The notes under the pieces were generated by a model. It ran no database searches, had not been told where the DNA came from, and saw only the letters and a list, made by a program, of their open reading frames with translations. This document shows positions 18,413-27,235 of a DNA stretch of 64,000 nucleotides, in pieces; position 1 is the stretch's first letter; each line of letters opens with the position of its first letter. A program made the translations under genes and the position numbers. This DNA comes from Verrucomicrobiota bacterium (GTDB taxonomy: Bacteria; Verrucomicrobiota; Verrucomicrobiia; Opitutales; Opitutaceae), in assembly GCA_016871755.1 (NCBI GenBank), contig VHCJ01000006.1:1-64000 (forward strand). Reading direction: 5' to 3'.

Positions 18413-19264
18413 ATGCGCTTCGCGAAGTACCACGCCCTCGGCAACGACTACCTCGTCCTCGATCCGGCCGACTACCCGGATTGGACCGCTCCATCCGAGG
18501 CACAGATCCGGGTCATCTGCCACCGCAACTTCGGCGCGGGCTCCGATGGCATCCTTTGGGGGCCGCTGCCTTCCACCGCCTGCGACGTGGGGCTGCGCAT
18601 CTTCAACCCGGACGGCTCGGAGGCCGAGAAGTCCGGCAACGGCCTGCGCATCTTCTCGCGCTACCTGTGGGACCAGAAGCTCGTGCGCGGCGCGACGTTC
18701 ACGGTCGAGACGCCCGGTGGGGCCGTGCGTTCCGAAATCAAGGAGGGAGGCAAGCTCATCACCGTCGACATGGGCCGAGTCAGCTTCACCAGTTCGAAGA
18801 TCCCGGTGACCGGCCCTGATCGCGAGGTGCTCAATGAGCCGCTGCGGATCCAGGATCGGGACTTCGTGATCTGCGCCGCGACCATCGGGAATCCCCACTG
18901 CGTGATCCGTTTGCCCGAGGTGTCCGAGGCGCTCGCCCGGCGCTACGGGCCGGACATCGAGGTGCACCCGCAGTTCCCGAGAAAGACGAACGTCCAATTC
19001 CTCCAGGTCATCGACCGCCGGAACATCCGCATCGAAATCTGGGAGCGCGGTGCCGGCTATACCCTCGCCTCGGGCAGCAGTTCCAGCGCCGCCGCCGCCG
19101 TCGCCCACCGCCTCGGTCTCGTCGATGCCGATGCGACCGTCCACATGCCCGGCGGGCAGATCGGGATCCTGATCGCACCGGACTACGCGATCCGCATGAC
19201 CGGCACGGTGAACAAGGTGGCAGAAGGCGCGCTTCACCCCGAGCTTTTCGAGGTGAAGGTTTAA
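18413..19264 (+). CDS. dapF: DapF-family protein with both catalytic cysteines replaced by serine
   Basis: A 283-residue diaminopimelate epimerase homologue. Canonical DapF converts LL- to meso-diaminopimelate with two cysteines as acid and base (Cys73 and Cys217 in Haemophilus). The fold landmarks are all here: FAKYHALGNDYLVLD, FNPDGSEAEKSGNGLR, TIGNPHCVI and EIWERGAGYTLASG. At the first catalytic site the protein has Ser74 (EAEKSGNG, codon tcc) and at the second Ser220 (TLASGSSSSAA, codon tcg). It may be inactive, slow, or use another chemistry. The gene is intact with no frameshift and lies about 1.6 kb from dapL, whose product needs an epimerase. The ATG at 18413 matches the family start. 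Confidence 0.85.
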   Translation: MRFAKYHALGNDYLVLDPADYPDWTAPSEAQIRVICHRNFGAGSDGILWGPLPSTACDVGLRIFNPDGSEAEKSGNGLRIFSRYLWDQKLVRGATFTVETPGGAVRSEIKEGGKLITVDMGRVSFTSSKIPVTGPDREVLNEPLRIQDRDFVICAATIGNPHCVIRLPEVSEALARRYGPDIEVHPQFPRKTNVQFLQVIDRRNIRIEIWERGAGYTLASGSSSSAAAAVAHRLGLVDADATVHMPGGQIGILIAPDYAIRMTGTVNKVAEGALHPELFEVKV

Positions 19265-19288
19265 GGACGCGCCTCGGCCCAAACAGAC

Positions 19289-19307
19289 GGGCTCAATCGT
19301 CGAGCCC
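19289..19307. terminator. Hairpin between convergent dapF and redoxin genes
   Basis: The inverted repeat gggctc/gagccc with a 7-base loop sits in the 55-base gap between two convergent stops. No T-tract follows on either strand, so an intrinsic terminator is only possible. Confidence 0.35.
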
Positions 19308-19319
19308 GACGCAACCGGC

Positions 19320-19922
19320 TCAGTACTTGATGCTGCAGCCGTAGGCGTTGGTCGACGTCGTGGCCGGGCCCTTGCCGTCGCGGATCGCCGCGAGCGCGCT
19401 CCGCACGTAGTTTTCGGCGGAGCCAATGTCGTCGGCGCGCGAGGACCGGATGCTGTCAATCGCGCCCTGATACACGAGCACCCCTTGCGGATCGATGACC
19501 GCGAGGTGCGGGGTGGCTCGGGCTCCGTACAGCTTGCCCACTTTCCCGTCCTGATCGCGGGCGTAGCCCGCCGGAGCGGCGGCGGTCTTGGCCTTCCAGG
19601 CCTTGGCCTCCGCGGGCCCGTAGTCGCCCTGCGCGCCCGGGCGGGCGGAGTTGACCGAGATCCAGACCACCCCTGCGTCCGTCGCCTCACGTTGGAGCCG
19701 GGGCATATTGCCGCTCTTCTCGTAATGCTTCACCACGAACGGGCACTCGGGATTGACCCACTCGAGCACCACGGTCTTGCCGCGCAACGCGGAAAGCGTG
19801 TGCGTCTTGCCGTCCAAGTCGACGAGCGTGAAGTCCGGCGCCGGTTGCCCCGAACGCGGGGCGGCGAAACCAACAGCAGCGGCCAGGCCGGCCGCGAGGA
19901 GGAAACCAAGGATCGTTTTCAT
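19320..19922 (-). CDS. Exported redoxin (AhpC/TSA-like thioredoxin fold) protein
   Basis: A 200-residue protein with a Sec signal peptide (MKTILGFLLAAGLAAAVGFA, then APRSG). The mature part is a thioredoxin-like redoxin: APDFTLVDLDGKTHTLSALRGK, VVLEWVNPECPFVVKHY with a single Cys at the active loop instead of CxxC, and ATPHLAVIDPQG with the cis-Pro. A second Cys lies five residues from the C-terminus (AYGCSIKY) and might act as the resolving residue. It probably acts in the periplasm; the substrate is unknown. The ATG at 19920-19922 gives a clean signal peptide. It converges with dapF. Confidence 0.85.
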   Translation of the reverse strand: MKTILGFLLAAGLAAAVGFAAPRSGQPAPDFTLVDLDGKTHTLSALRGKTVVLEWVNPECPFVVKHYEKSGNMPRLQREATDAGVVWISVNSARPGAQGDYGPAEAKAWKAKTAAAPAGYARDQDGKVGKLYGARATPHLAVIDPQGVLVYQGAIDSIRSSRADDIGSAENYVRSALAAIRDGKGPATTSTNAYGCSIKY

Positions 19923-20472
19923 GAGGTGGGAGGCAAAAAAGGGGAACGGGCCCGCGGGCTGGCGAAAAGAACACGCTAGCCACGCGCGGCGCTTCGGCCA
20001 GTGGACATTCCGCCGGATTTTCCACCGGCGGATCCCCCCGCCCCGTGACCTCACGCCCGAGACCGAGGGGAGTTGCCGCCGTTGGCCACCCCGCGCCCCG
20101 ATCAGGTCGATCGAAACGCTTGTCACCCCGTCCGCAGCGGCGAGGAGTTCAAGCGCAAAGTCCCGGGGCGAACGCTCCGCCGCCACCGCCCAAACCTCGC
20201 CGAACCAACCCGCCGCCGCGTGGTCCGCACGGACTCCCACGTCACCTTCGCTCCTCTCCCCCGTCGCCCGCGTCGACCCGGACCTCGCGCACCGTCAGCC
20301 CACCGCACCCTCGTCGGTCAGCGGTCTCCTCGTTCAGCGGCATCCCGCGCTCGCGCGGAACGCGGCGCTCGCTTCGGCCGGATTCGTCGGTCACCGGCCT
20401 CCTCGCTCAACGACCGTCTGGGTCGGTCCCGCGCACTCGGTCCTCACCGCCCTCCCGCCCGCTCCACCTTCC
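19923..20472. other. 550-base gap without a recognised gene
   Basis: The stretch between the redoxin gene and a tiny ORF is GC-rich and open in several frames on both strands, but no frame shows a known domain or plausible start. A short imperfect direct repeat is visible: gtcggtcagcggtctcctcg (starting near 20310) resembles gtcggtcaccggcctcctcg (starting near 20387). It may be eroded DNA plus the upstream region of the small ORF. Confidence 0.35.
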
Positions 20473-20565
20473 ATGCTCTTCCACGTCACGCGACAGGAAC
20501 GCCGCATCCTCAGTTGGCTCGCCCTACTCATCGTCCTCGGCATCATCGGCGTCTGGGTGCTGTAA
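20473..20565 (+). CDS. Candidate 30-residue single-span membrane protein
   Basis: A complete ATG-to-TAA ORF gives MLFHVTRQERRILSW followed by LALLIVLGIIGVWVL. A short basic N-terminus precedes one strongly hydrophobic helix ending at the C-terminus, as in many small bacterial membrane proteins. The stretch VTRQERRILSW plus hydrophobic span also resembles the start of some ComEA-like helix-hairpin-helix proteins, but the frame stops straight after the helix. It is flanked by gene-poor DNA and lies 308 bases upstream of dapL. The pattern is better than chance, but expression is unproven. Confidence 0.5.
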   Translation: MLFHVTRQERRILSWLALLIVLGIIGVWVL

Positions 20566-20873
20566 GCCGCTCGCTCCACCCCCTGACGGGCCCGACACCA
20601 CGCCCTGGGACCGGTTCAGTACCGGGTCCGGACCCCGTCGCAGGATGACTCTGCGGTCCATTTCGGGTCGCGCTCGAGTTGACTTGGCCCCGCACCGCGC
20701 CCCGGCCGCGCTCCGCTCCGCGGGCGGACCGTGCCCGGGCCCTTGCCCGACCCTCGGTCGGCGGCGACAGGCGACAACGAAACCTTGAATCCTCGACCGC
20801 GGCCGGGCTAAGTGCTGCGTTTCGCGCCCACGCCCTTTCTCCGCATCCCTTCGCCCGCACCCTTTCCATCCCG
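20566..20873. other. dapL upstream gap
   Basis: These 308 bases hold no gene I can support. An imperfect hairpin, ggaccggt paired with accgggtcc near 20618-20637, might end transcription of the small ORF. The rest should contain the dapL promoter, but no clear -35/-10 pair stands out. Confidence 0.35.
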
Positions 20874-22100
20874 ATGATCCGCATCAACGAGAACTACACC
20901 AAGCTGAAGGCCTCCTACCTCTTCAGCGACATCGCCAAGCGCGTCTCCGCCTACACCCAGGCCAACCCGGACAAGCCGGTCATTCGCCTCGGCATCGGCG
21001 ACGTGACCGAGCCGCTGCCCGCGGTGTGCATCGAGGCGCTGCACCGGGCCACGGACGAGATGGCGGTCCGCTCCTCCTTCAAGGGCTACGGTCCGGAGCA
21101 GGGCTACGCGTTCCTGCGCGAGGCGATCGCCCAGCACGACTACTCGGCGCGCGGCTGCGCGATCGAAGCCGACGAGATCTTCGTCTCCGACGGCTCCAAG
21201 TGCGACTGCGGCAACATCCAGGAGATCTTCGCGACGGAGGGGCTGCGCCTCGCCATCCCCGATCCGGTGTACCCGGTCTACGTCGACACCAACGTCATGG
21301 CCGGACGCACCGGTGCCAACGTCAACGGCCGCTACGAGGGCGTCACATACCTCGAGAGCACGCCCGCGAACGGCTACGTGCCTTCGATCCCGGACGTCGG
21401 CGCGGACCTCATCTACCTCTGCTTCCCGAACAACCCCACCGGCGCGGTCGCCACCCGGGCGCAGTTGGAGGCGTGGGTCGCCTACGCACGGCGCAACCAA
21501 GCCATCATCCTCTTCGACTCCGCCTACGAGGCCTACATCCGCGACCCGCAGATCCCGCACTCGATCTACGAGATCCCGGGAGCCCGGGAGGTCGCGATCG
21601 AATTCCGGAGCTTCTCCAAGACCGCCGGATTCACCGGCACGCGCTGCGCCTACACCGTTGTCCCGAAGTCGCTGCAGGCCTTCGACACCGCGGGCCGTCC
21701 GCATTCCGTCCACGCGCTCTGGAACCGGCGCCACACGACCAAGTTCAACGGCGTCTCCTACCCCGTCCAGAAGGCCGCCGCGGCGATCTTCACGCCGGCC
21801 GGCCAGGAGCAGGTTCGGGCCATGACCGACTTCTACCTCGCGAACGCGGCGCTGATCCGTTCCGCCATGACGAAGCTCGGATTCGGCTGCGTCGGCGGCG
21901 ACAATGCCCCCTACATTTGGATCAACACCGGACGCGACTCCTGGGAATTCTTCGATCAACTCCTGAACCGGGCCCAAGTCGTGTGCACACCGGGCGCCGG
22001 TTTCGGAAAGTGCGGCGAGGGGCACGTGCGCATCAGCGCCTTCAACTCCCGCGCGAACGTCGAGCACGCGCTCGCCCGCATCGCGGGCGCGCTCCAGTAG
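20874..22100 (+). CDS. dapL: LL-diaminopimelate aminotransferase
   Basis: A 408-residue PLP aminotransferase that converts tetrahydrodipicolinate to LL-diaminopimelate in one step, the DapL route known from plants, Chlamydiae and Verrucomicrobia. Family marks are [21 protein letters not shown] at the N-terminus, [33 protein letters not shown], the substrate region [10 protein letters not shown], and the PLP lysine in [15 protein letters not shown]. The C-terminal NAPYIWINT and [17 protein letters not shown] are intact. The ATG at 20874 fits the family start. Its product must be epimerised before use in peptidoglycan and lysine synthesis, which makes the serine-substituted DapF nearby notable. 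Confidence 0.96.
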   Translation: MIRINENYTKLKASYLFSDIAKRVSAYTQANPDKPVIRLGIGDVTEPLPAVCIEALHRATDEMAVRSSFKGYGPEQGYAFLREAIAQHDYSARGCAIEADEIFVSDGSKCDCGNIQEIFATEGLRLAIPDPVYPVYVDTNVMAGRTGANVNGRYEGVTYLESTPANGYVPSIPDVGADLIYLCFPNNPTGAVATRAQLEAWVAYARRNQAIILFDSAYEAYIRDPQIPHSIYEIPGAREVAIEFRSFSKTAGFTGTRCAYTVVPKSLQAFDTAGRPHSVHALWNRRHTTKFNGVSYPVQKAAAAIFTPAGQEQVRAMTDFYLANAALIRSAMTKLGFGCVGGDNAPYIWINTGRDSWEFFDQLLNRAQVVCTPGAGFGKCGEGHVRISAFNSRANVEHALARIAGALQ

Positions 22101-22126
22101 CGCGCCGCGCCGGACCGCACCGGGCG

Positions 22127-22441
22127 TCAGGCGGACTCAACCGTCTGGCGCTCGTGCACCCACACCCGGGCGAGGACCGCATGGCCCTGCCGGAGGTCGT
22201 AACCCCATTCGGTGTCGATGATCTCAAGCGGCGGAGCCGAGGGCTTCGCCAACGCCACCCGCTGCAGTCTTGCCCACTCACGGCCCGCGAACAGCCGCGC
22301 TGAGACGAACGCTTCCTCGACCGTCACGAAGACTCCGCAGGGCCGGGTCCGCTGCAACGACTGTCCGTCCTGATCCTTCTCGAGTGAAAGCTGCATCACC
22401 GCGAAAGTTCCAGAGGTTAAGTTCGGGACCCCGTTCTCCAT
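22127..22441 (-). CDS. Hypothetical protein of 104 residues
   Basis: Not recognised. The sequence is MENGVPNLTSGTFAVMQLSL, then a mixed region with RTRPCGVFVTVEEAFVSAR and LEIIDTEWGYDLRQGHAVLA, ending WVHERQTVESA. No signal, membrane span or known motif is visible; composition and alternating pattern look like a small soluble alpha/beta protein. It converges with dapL. The ATG at 22439-22441 is the natural start. I cannot propose a function. Confidence 0.55.
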   Translation of the reverse strand: MENGVPNLTSGTFAVMQLSLEKDQDGQSLQRTRPCGVFVTVEEAFVSARLFAGREWARLQRVALAKPSAPPLEIIDTEWGYDLRQGHAVLARVWVHERQTVESA

Positions 22442-22709
22442 GACGGGACCATAGCTCGCAGCCGCGACTCTTCTAGGGGAAAAGTGTCCGTACTAACACC
22501 CAGCGGAGTTTCCCGCCCTCCACCCGCGCGAGCACCGCACTCCCGAAGTCGGCACGAGTCACAGCGGCGCGCACCATGACGCCCGTTTCAAGACCCGCCC
22601 GCACCCGCACGTCCACCGCCTCCGTCCTTGGCTGTCCGCCGGCGCAGCGTCCGCCGCAACCGCCTGCACGCCTGGACCGGGGCCCCGCGCCACGGACACC
22701 GTCGGTGAA

Positions 22710-23387
22710 TCACGGCACCGAGCCCATCCGTTCGGCAATCTCCCGTCCCAGTCCCTGCACGGCTTCGCTGAGCAACCGCGCCAGTTCGCCATGATCGCGC
22801 CCCTCCCAGCCGCGCTCCTCAGCGGTGAAGACGCCGGATCCGGAAACCGGCCCCGCCTCCCCCGGGCGCACCCACTCGTAACGCGCTGAAAAGGCCACTC
22901 CCCAACCGCCATCCGGCCGCCGCCGTCCTTCGCAGGACAGGACCTGCACACGCAATTCCCACGGGTTCAGCGCCGTGACCGCCGCCGCCACCGGCGGCTG
23001 CACCACCCGGCTCGCACCCCCTTCCCTTACCAGCGTTTCCCGAAGCACCCGGGCCAGTCCGACGTCAAGGGCCTCGCCCCAGCGGGCACCGTCGACAAAG
23101 GTCACTTCGTTGCCCGCCGAGCGGATCACGAGGTTGCGCGTCGTCCGGAGGTAGCCCGGCACCTCCAGCGAGGCGAGGTTCACGACCGGCGCCGCGGTCG
23201 AACGCGCGGTGGCCGCCGGCGCTTCCGAACTCGACAACACGTAGTAACGGGTGAGATCGGGCAGCGGGGTCGGGATGAGGGAACATCCGCCACCCAGCGC
23301 CACCACGGCCAGGCATGCGGTCGCGGCACCCAGACGGACGCGACGCGGGGGACTCAGGAAAGGGATCGCATTCATGGAAGCCATCAC
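22710..23387 (-). CDS. PqiC-like auxiliary lipoprotein of the Mla-type transporter
   Basis: A 225-residue lipoprotein with a signal sequence and lipobox (LGGGC), after which Cys anchors it, probably in the outer membrane. The mature region (YYVLSSSEAPA, VNLASLEVPGYLRTTRNLVIR, WGEALDVGLARVLRETL) matches the DUF330/PqiC family that partners MCE proteins in lipid traffic. Its ATG overlaps the mlaD stop (ATGA at 23384-23387), so translation is coupled. It is the last gene of the mlaE-mlaF-mlaD-pqiC operon. A start four codons later (MNAIPFLS) is possible. Confidence 0.85.
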   Translation of the reverse strand: MMASMNAIPFLSPPRRVRLGAATACLAVVALGGGCSLIPTPLPDLTRYYVLSSSEAPAATARSTAAPVVNLASLEVPGYLRTTRNLVIRSAGNEVTFVDGARWGEALDVGLARVLRETLVREGGASRVVQPPVAAAVTALNPWELRVQVLSCEGRRRPDGGWGVAFSARYEWVRPGEAGPVSGSGVFTAEERGWEGRDHGELARLLSEAVQGLGREIAERMGSVP

Positions 23388-24400
23388 GGGGCTCGCGCCC
23401 GACCGGAAATCACCGCGCCGGGATTGCGCTCCAGGTAATCCGCGAGCCGTTCGACCGCCGCCGCCGCCTCGCCCAACCGCGCCAGCGCGCGCGCCGCCTC
23501 CTCACTGAGACCGCTCTGGGACTGCACGAACTGCCGCGCCGCCACCGCCGCCTCGTTGAACGACGCCAAGGTCGCCCGGGCCTGCGCCAGCGTCGCCGCC
23601 AACTCCGCCGCCGTCGGCTCAACCTTGCCCTCCAGCCGACCCGAAACAGCCTTCAGCGCCGCCGCCGCCGCCGCCAGTTCGTCGAAGGCCCGCGGAATCG
23701 CCGGCGACGTCACCAGCGCGTCGACCGAACGCGCCGTGCGGGTCCATTCCCGACTCAGCGTCGCGCCGTCAAACGCCCGTAGTTCGCGGCGCGTGTCCAC
23801 GAGAAGTCCCTGCAACTCCCGACCGATCCCCGCAAAATCCACCTGCCGGATCTTGTTGAGGATTTCGGACAAGCTGGCCTGAAACTCGGAAATCGCCGAG
23901 GGCGCCGCCGGAACCACCGCGTACCGGGCATCCTGGGGCCGCGGTGCCAGCACCGGAGGGGGAGCGGCAGGCGCGTCGGGAGCCGCAAAGTCGAGTTCCA
24001 CGTAAAGCATGCCCGTCGCCAGACCCAGCAGCCCCAACTGCGCCTGCAATCCCCGCTCCACGAGGCGCTGCAACTCCGCCCGCTCCGAGACATCAATGAT
24101 CCGACCTTGGTCATCCGTCAGGGTGTTGCGGCTCAGTTCGCACACCACCGCCACCACCGAGGTCCGGCGCTCCGCCGAGTAACGGATGCTGAGGTCGACC
24201 ACTCGACCGATTCTGACGCCCCGCAGCTTGACCGGGGAGCCGAGGTCAAGGCCGTGCACCGACTCGTTGAAGTAGACCACGAATCGCTCCGGCTTGTCGA
24301 AGAGGTTGATGCCGCCAAAGGAGAACAGCGCCATCAGGGCGAGTGTCATCGCCCCAATCACGAACGCACCGATCACCGCTGGTCTCGTCTTGGTCTTCAC
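23384..24400 (-). CDS. mlaD: MCE-family (MlaD-like) substrate-binding protein
   Basis: A 338-residue periplasmic protein anchored by one N-terminal helix (AVIGAFVIGAMTLALMALFS). The MCE domain follows, with VVYFNESVHGLDLGSPVKLRG and VRIGRVVDL, and GLLGLATGMLYVELDF at its end. MCE rings form a hydrophobic tunnel carrying phospholipids between membranes. The C-terminal half is a long Ala-rich helical region (about 165-330) that could form an extended coiled coil, longer than in E. coli MlaD. It lies between the ATPase and the PqiC lipoprotein genes. Confidence 0.9.
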   Translation of the reverse strand: MKTKTRPAVIGAFVIGAMTLALMALFSFGGINLFDKPERFVVYFNESVHGLDLGSPVKLRGVRIGRVVDLSIRYSAERRTSVVAVVCELSRNTLTDDQGRIIDVSERAELQRLVERGLQAQLGLLGLATGMLYVELDFAAPDAPAAPPPVLAPRPQDARYAVVPAAPSAISEFQASLSEILNKIRQVDFAGIGRELQGLLVDTRRELRAFDGATLSREWTRTARSVDALVTSPAIPRAFDELAAAAAALKAVSGRLEGKVEPTAAELAATLAQARATLASFNEAAVAARQFVQSQSGLSEEAARALARLGEAAAAVERLADYLERNPGAVISGRARAP

Positions 24401-24414
24401 GGAACACCCCCACG

Positions 24415-25218
24415 TTACCCGCCCGGACGCGGCTGATGCGAGGCAGAAGACTCGCCGCGCAGCGGCAACTCCCGCCGCAGGAAGGCCCGCACCCGCGGGT
24501 CCTCGCTCGTGTCCCGGAGTTCCGCCGGGACCCCCTCCGCAATGATGCCCGCCTCCGCCTGGTCGAGCATGATCAGCCGGTTCCCCAACCGGAAAATGCT
24601 GTCCAGTTCATGCGACACGACCACGCACGTGGTCCCGAAGTCCTCGCGGATCTGCAGGATCAAGGCGTCGATCTCCCGCGCCGTCACCGGGTCCAACCCA
24701 GCCCCGGGTTCGTCGAAGAAGACGATCGAGGGGTCCATCGCCAGGGCCCGCGCGATCCCCGCCCGTTTCCGCATGCCGCCCGACAATTCCGCCGGGTAAA
24801 ACTCCGCGAACCCGGTCAGCCCCACCTGCGCCAGCTTCAGGGTCACGAGGTCATCAATCTCCCGCGGACCAAGGGGGGTGTGCTCCTGCAGGGGCAGCGC
24901 GACGTTCTCCCGCACCGTCGACGAGGTCCACAGCGCCGCGCTCTGGTAGAGCACGCCGAAGGTCCGCACGATCCGCCGGCGCTCCTCCACGTCCGCCTCC
25001 GTGAAGGGCTGCCCGAAGAAGCGAATCCTCCCCGAGCGCGGGCGGTGCAGGCCGATCAGGTGCCGGAGCAGCGTGCTCTTGCCGCAGCCCGACCCGCCCA
25101 CCACGAAGAAGATCTCCCCCGGCTTCACCGTGAACGAGACGTCGCGCAGGATGATCCGGTCATCATAGCCGCACACGAGGTGCTCCACGGCAATCGCCGT
25201 CACGTCCGGGGTTTCCAT
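24415..25218 (-). CDS. mlaF: Mla-type ABC transporter ATPase
   Basis: A 267-residue ATP-binding subunit. Walker A is GGSGCGKST, the Q-loop region LYQSAALW, the signature LSGGMRKRAGIARAL, Walker B IVFFDEPGAGLDP and the switch His VVVSHEL. It energises lipid movement through the MlaE permease. It starts three bases after the mlaE stop and is followed by mlaD 14 bases on, so the operon is tight. Confidence 0.93.
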   Translation of the reverse strand: METPDVTAIAVEHLVCGYDDRIILRDVSFTVKPGEIFFVVGGSGCGKSTLLRHLIGLHRPRSGRIRFFGQPFTEADVEERRRIVRTFGVLYQSAALWTSSTVRENVALPLQEHTPLGPREIDDLVTLKLAQVGLTGFAEFYPAELSGGMRKRAGIARALAMDPSIVFFDEPGAGLDPVTAREIDALILQIREDFGTTCVVVSHELDSIFRLGNRLIMLDQAEAGIIAEGVPAELRDTSEDPRVRAFLRRELPLRGESSASHQPRPGG

Positions 25219-25221
25219 GGC

Positions 25222-26352
25222 TCAGATCCCCAAGAGGTTGAAGACGACCGCGAAGATCGCGTCCGCCACGATGATCAGCAGGATCGCGGTCACGACCGCC
25301 GAGGTCGCCGCCTTGCCCACGCCCGCCGCGCTGCGATCCGCCTGCAGACCGCGCAGGCAGCCCGAGAGGCCGATGAGCAGGCCGAAGACGACCGACTTGA
25401 TCAACCCGGAGGAGACGTCCGAGAGGTCCACGATGCTCTGCGTCTCGACCCAGTAGGCGGCGGGCGGAATCTCCAGGACCTGCCACGACACGGCCATGCC
25501 ACCGAGGATACCGAGGAGGTTCGCGTAAAGCGCGAGCAGCGGCATCATCAGCCCGAGCGCCAGCAGGCGCGGGAGCACGAGGAAATCCACCGGCCGGAGT
25601 CCGAGGGTCTCCAACGCGTCGATCTCCTCGCCCGCCTTCATGTTGCCCAGGGTCGCGGCGAACGCCGCCCCGGTGCGTCCAGCCATGATCACCGCCGCCA
25701 TCATCGGTCCCATTTCCCGCACGACCGCCAGGCCGACGAGATCCGCCACGTAGATGTCCGCCCCGAACTGCCGCAACTGCACCGCTGCCTGGTAGGCCAT
25801 GATCAGGCCCACGAGCAGGCTGATCAGGGAAACAATCGGCAACGCCATCGCGCCGCAGTTCTGCATCTCGGCGGCGCAGTCCGCCCAGCGGAACTGCCGC
25901 GGGCGTCGGGCGACCCGGATGAGCGCAAGGACGCAGTCGCCGATGAAGGTGACCACATCCCACGACTTGCGCGCCGCGTCGAGCGTTGCCTCCCCCACCC
26001 GCGTGGTCAGGCCGGGACGCTCCGGCGGCGGCGGGGGATGCAGGCCAATCGCCACCACCTGCTCCGCCATGCCGCGCATCGCCGCCGGCAGCGGCGAGAG
26101 GTCCACCGCCACGCCGTTGGCGCGCGCCCACCGCAGCGCTTCGACGAGAAAGAGCGGGAGCGAGGCATCCCACGCCTGCACGCCGTCCGCCGCGAAGACC
26201 AACCGCTGCGGCACGGCGGAGGAGGTCACGAGGTCCTGAAAGGCCGGCCGGGCCTCGAGCAGGCGCCAGCGACCGCGGAGCGCAACCCGGAGGGTGCCGC
26301 CCTCGGTCTCGCAACCCACAAAGTCCCGGAGGTCCGGCGCCGCTGCTGCCAT
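25222..26352 (-). CDS. mlaE: Mla-type ABC transporter permease with N-terminal STAS domain
   Basis: A 376-residue protein. Residues 1-110 form a STAS-like domain (VALRGRWRLLEARPAFQDLV, VFAADGVQAWDASLPLFL), which in E. coli is a separate subunit, MlaB. The remaining part is the MlaE permease with about five to six membrane spans, marked by VGLIMAYQAAVQLRQFGADI, REMGPMMAAVIMAGRTGAAFAA and GNMKAGEEIDALETLG. The fused form is known in several phyla and explains the absence of an mlaB gene. It is the first gene of the operon. Confidence 0.92.
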   Translation of the reverse strand: MAAAAPDLRDFVGCETEGGTLRVALRGRWRLLEARPAFQDLVTSSAVPQRLVFAADGVQAWDASLPLFLVEALRWARANGVAVDLSPLPAAMRGMAEQVVAIGLHPPPPPERPGLTTRVGEATLDAARKSWDVVTFIGDCVLALIRVARRPRQFRWADCAAEMQNCGAMALPIVSLISLLVGLIMAYQAAVQLRQFGADIYVADLVGLAVVREMGPMMAAVIMAGRTGAAFAATLGNMKAGEEIDALETLGLRPVDFLVLPRLLALGLMMPLLALYANLLGILGGMAVSWQVLEIPPAAYWVETQSIVDLSDVSSGLIKSVVFGLLIGLSGCLRGLQADRSAAGVGKAATSAVVTAILLIIVADAIFAVVFNLLGI

Positions 26353-26510
26353 GCCTCACCATCGGCTCCCCTCGCCTCCGCGGCAAAGCCAAAGTGCTCG
26401 GTCTTCGCCGGGCGCGGGTGCTTGATCGACCGCCGCCATCGGCACAGAGCCGGCGCCGCACCCAAAGTGCTTGCTCCTGAAGGGGCTTTCCGGCGCTGCT
26501 GGTACCCTCC

Positions 26511-27158
26511 ATGGCTCCCCGGCTCATCCTCTTCGACCTCGATGGCACGTTGATCGACCACTTCCGCGCCATCCACCGCAGCTACGCCGACACGCTGCCG
26601 CGCCTCGGCCTCCCGGCCCCGTCCTACGACGAGGTCCGCGCCGCCGTTGGAGGCGGCCTCGAACGCGCCATGCTGCGCTTCGTCCCACCGGACCGTCTCA
26701 GGGAGGCCGTCACCCTCTACCGAGCCATCTTCGACGCCACCATGCTTGACGATGTCACGCTGCTTCCAGGCGCGCGGTCGCTGCTCCAGTCCCTGCACGC
26801 CGAGGGCCGGCGCAGCGCTGTGCTCACCAACAAGCGGGGCCCCGCGTCCCGCGCCATCTGCCAGCATCTGGGCCTGAGTCCGTACCTCGCCGGAGTCTAC
26901 GGCGCCGAAGACACTCCCTGGCTCAAGCCCGATCCGCGCTTCGCCGCGCAGGTGCTCACCACGCTCCACGCATCCCCGGAAGAGACCGTGCTGATCGGTG
27001 ACTCGCCGTTCGACGTGGAGACCGGCCGCAACGGCGGTTTCCCTTGCTGGGTCGTCACCACCGGGACACACGACGCCGACGCATTGCGCGCCGCCGGGGC
27101 CGAGCGGGTTTTCGGGGATCTGGCGTCCCTCGGTGCCGACCTGCTCCGGGCGTCCTGA
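26511..27158 (+). CDS. HAD-family phosphatase, phosphoglycolate phosphatase-like
   Basis: A 215-residue haloacid dehalogenase hydrolase. Motif I is LFDLDGTLIDHF with both catalytic Asp, motif II VLTNKR, and motif III with LKPDPRF and LIGDSPFDVETGRNGG. A helical cap lies between motifs I and II. The family dephosphorylates small sugar phosphates such as phosphoglycolate; the real substrate is open. It is divergent from the Mla operon and 77 bases upstream of recD2. Confidence 0.87.
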   Translation: MAPRLILFDLDGTLIDHFRAIHRSYADTLPRLGLPAPSYDEVRAAVGGGLERAMLRFVPPDRLREAVTLYRAIFDATMLDDVTLLPGARSLLQSLHAEGRRSAVLTNKRGPASRAICQHLGLSPYLAGVYGAEDTPWLKPDPRFAAQVLTTLHASPEETVLIGDSPFDVETGRNGGFPCWVVTTGTHDADALRAAGAERVFGDLASLGADLLRAS

Positions 27159-27235
27159 ACCCCGTCCGCGCCGGGTTCGGGACTCGCCCCAGCGGGTCCG
27201 GCCTGCCTTGATGGTCATCCGTCGCCCCGCCCGCC

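Noticed and set aside
22442-22709. Leftward 130-codon frame downstream of pqiC
   Set aside because: It overlaps the pqiC coding region in another frame and shows no domain; the gap itself holds nothing clear.
24343-26553. A 736-codon plus-strand frame
   Set aside because: It is antisense to mlaF, mlaE and part of mlaD, which have full motif support.
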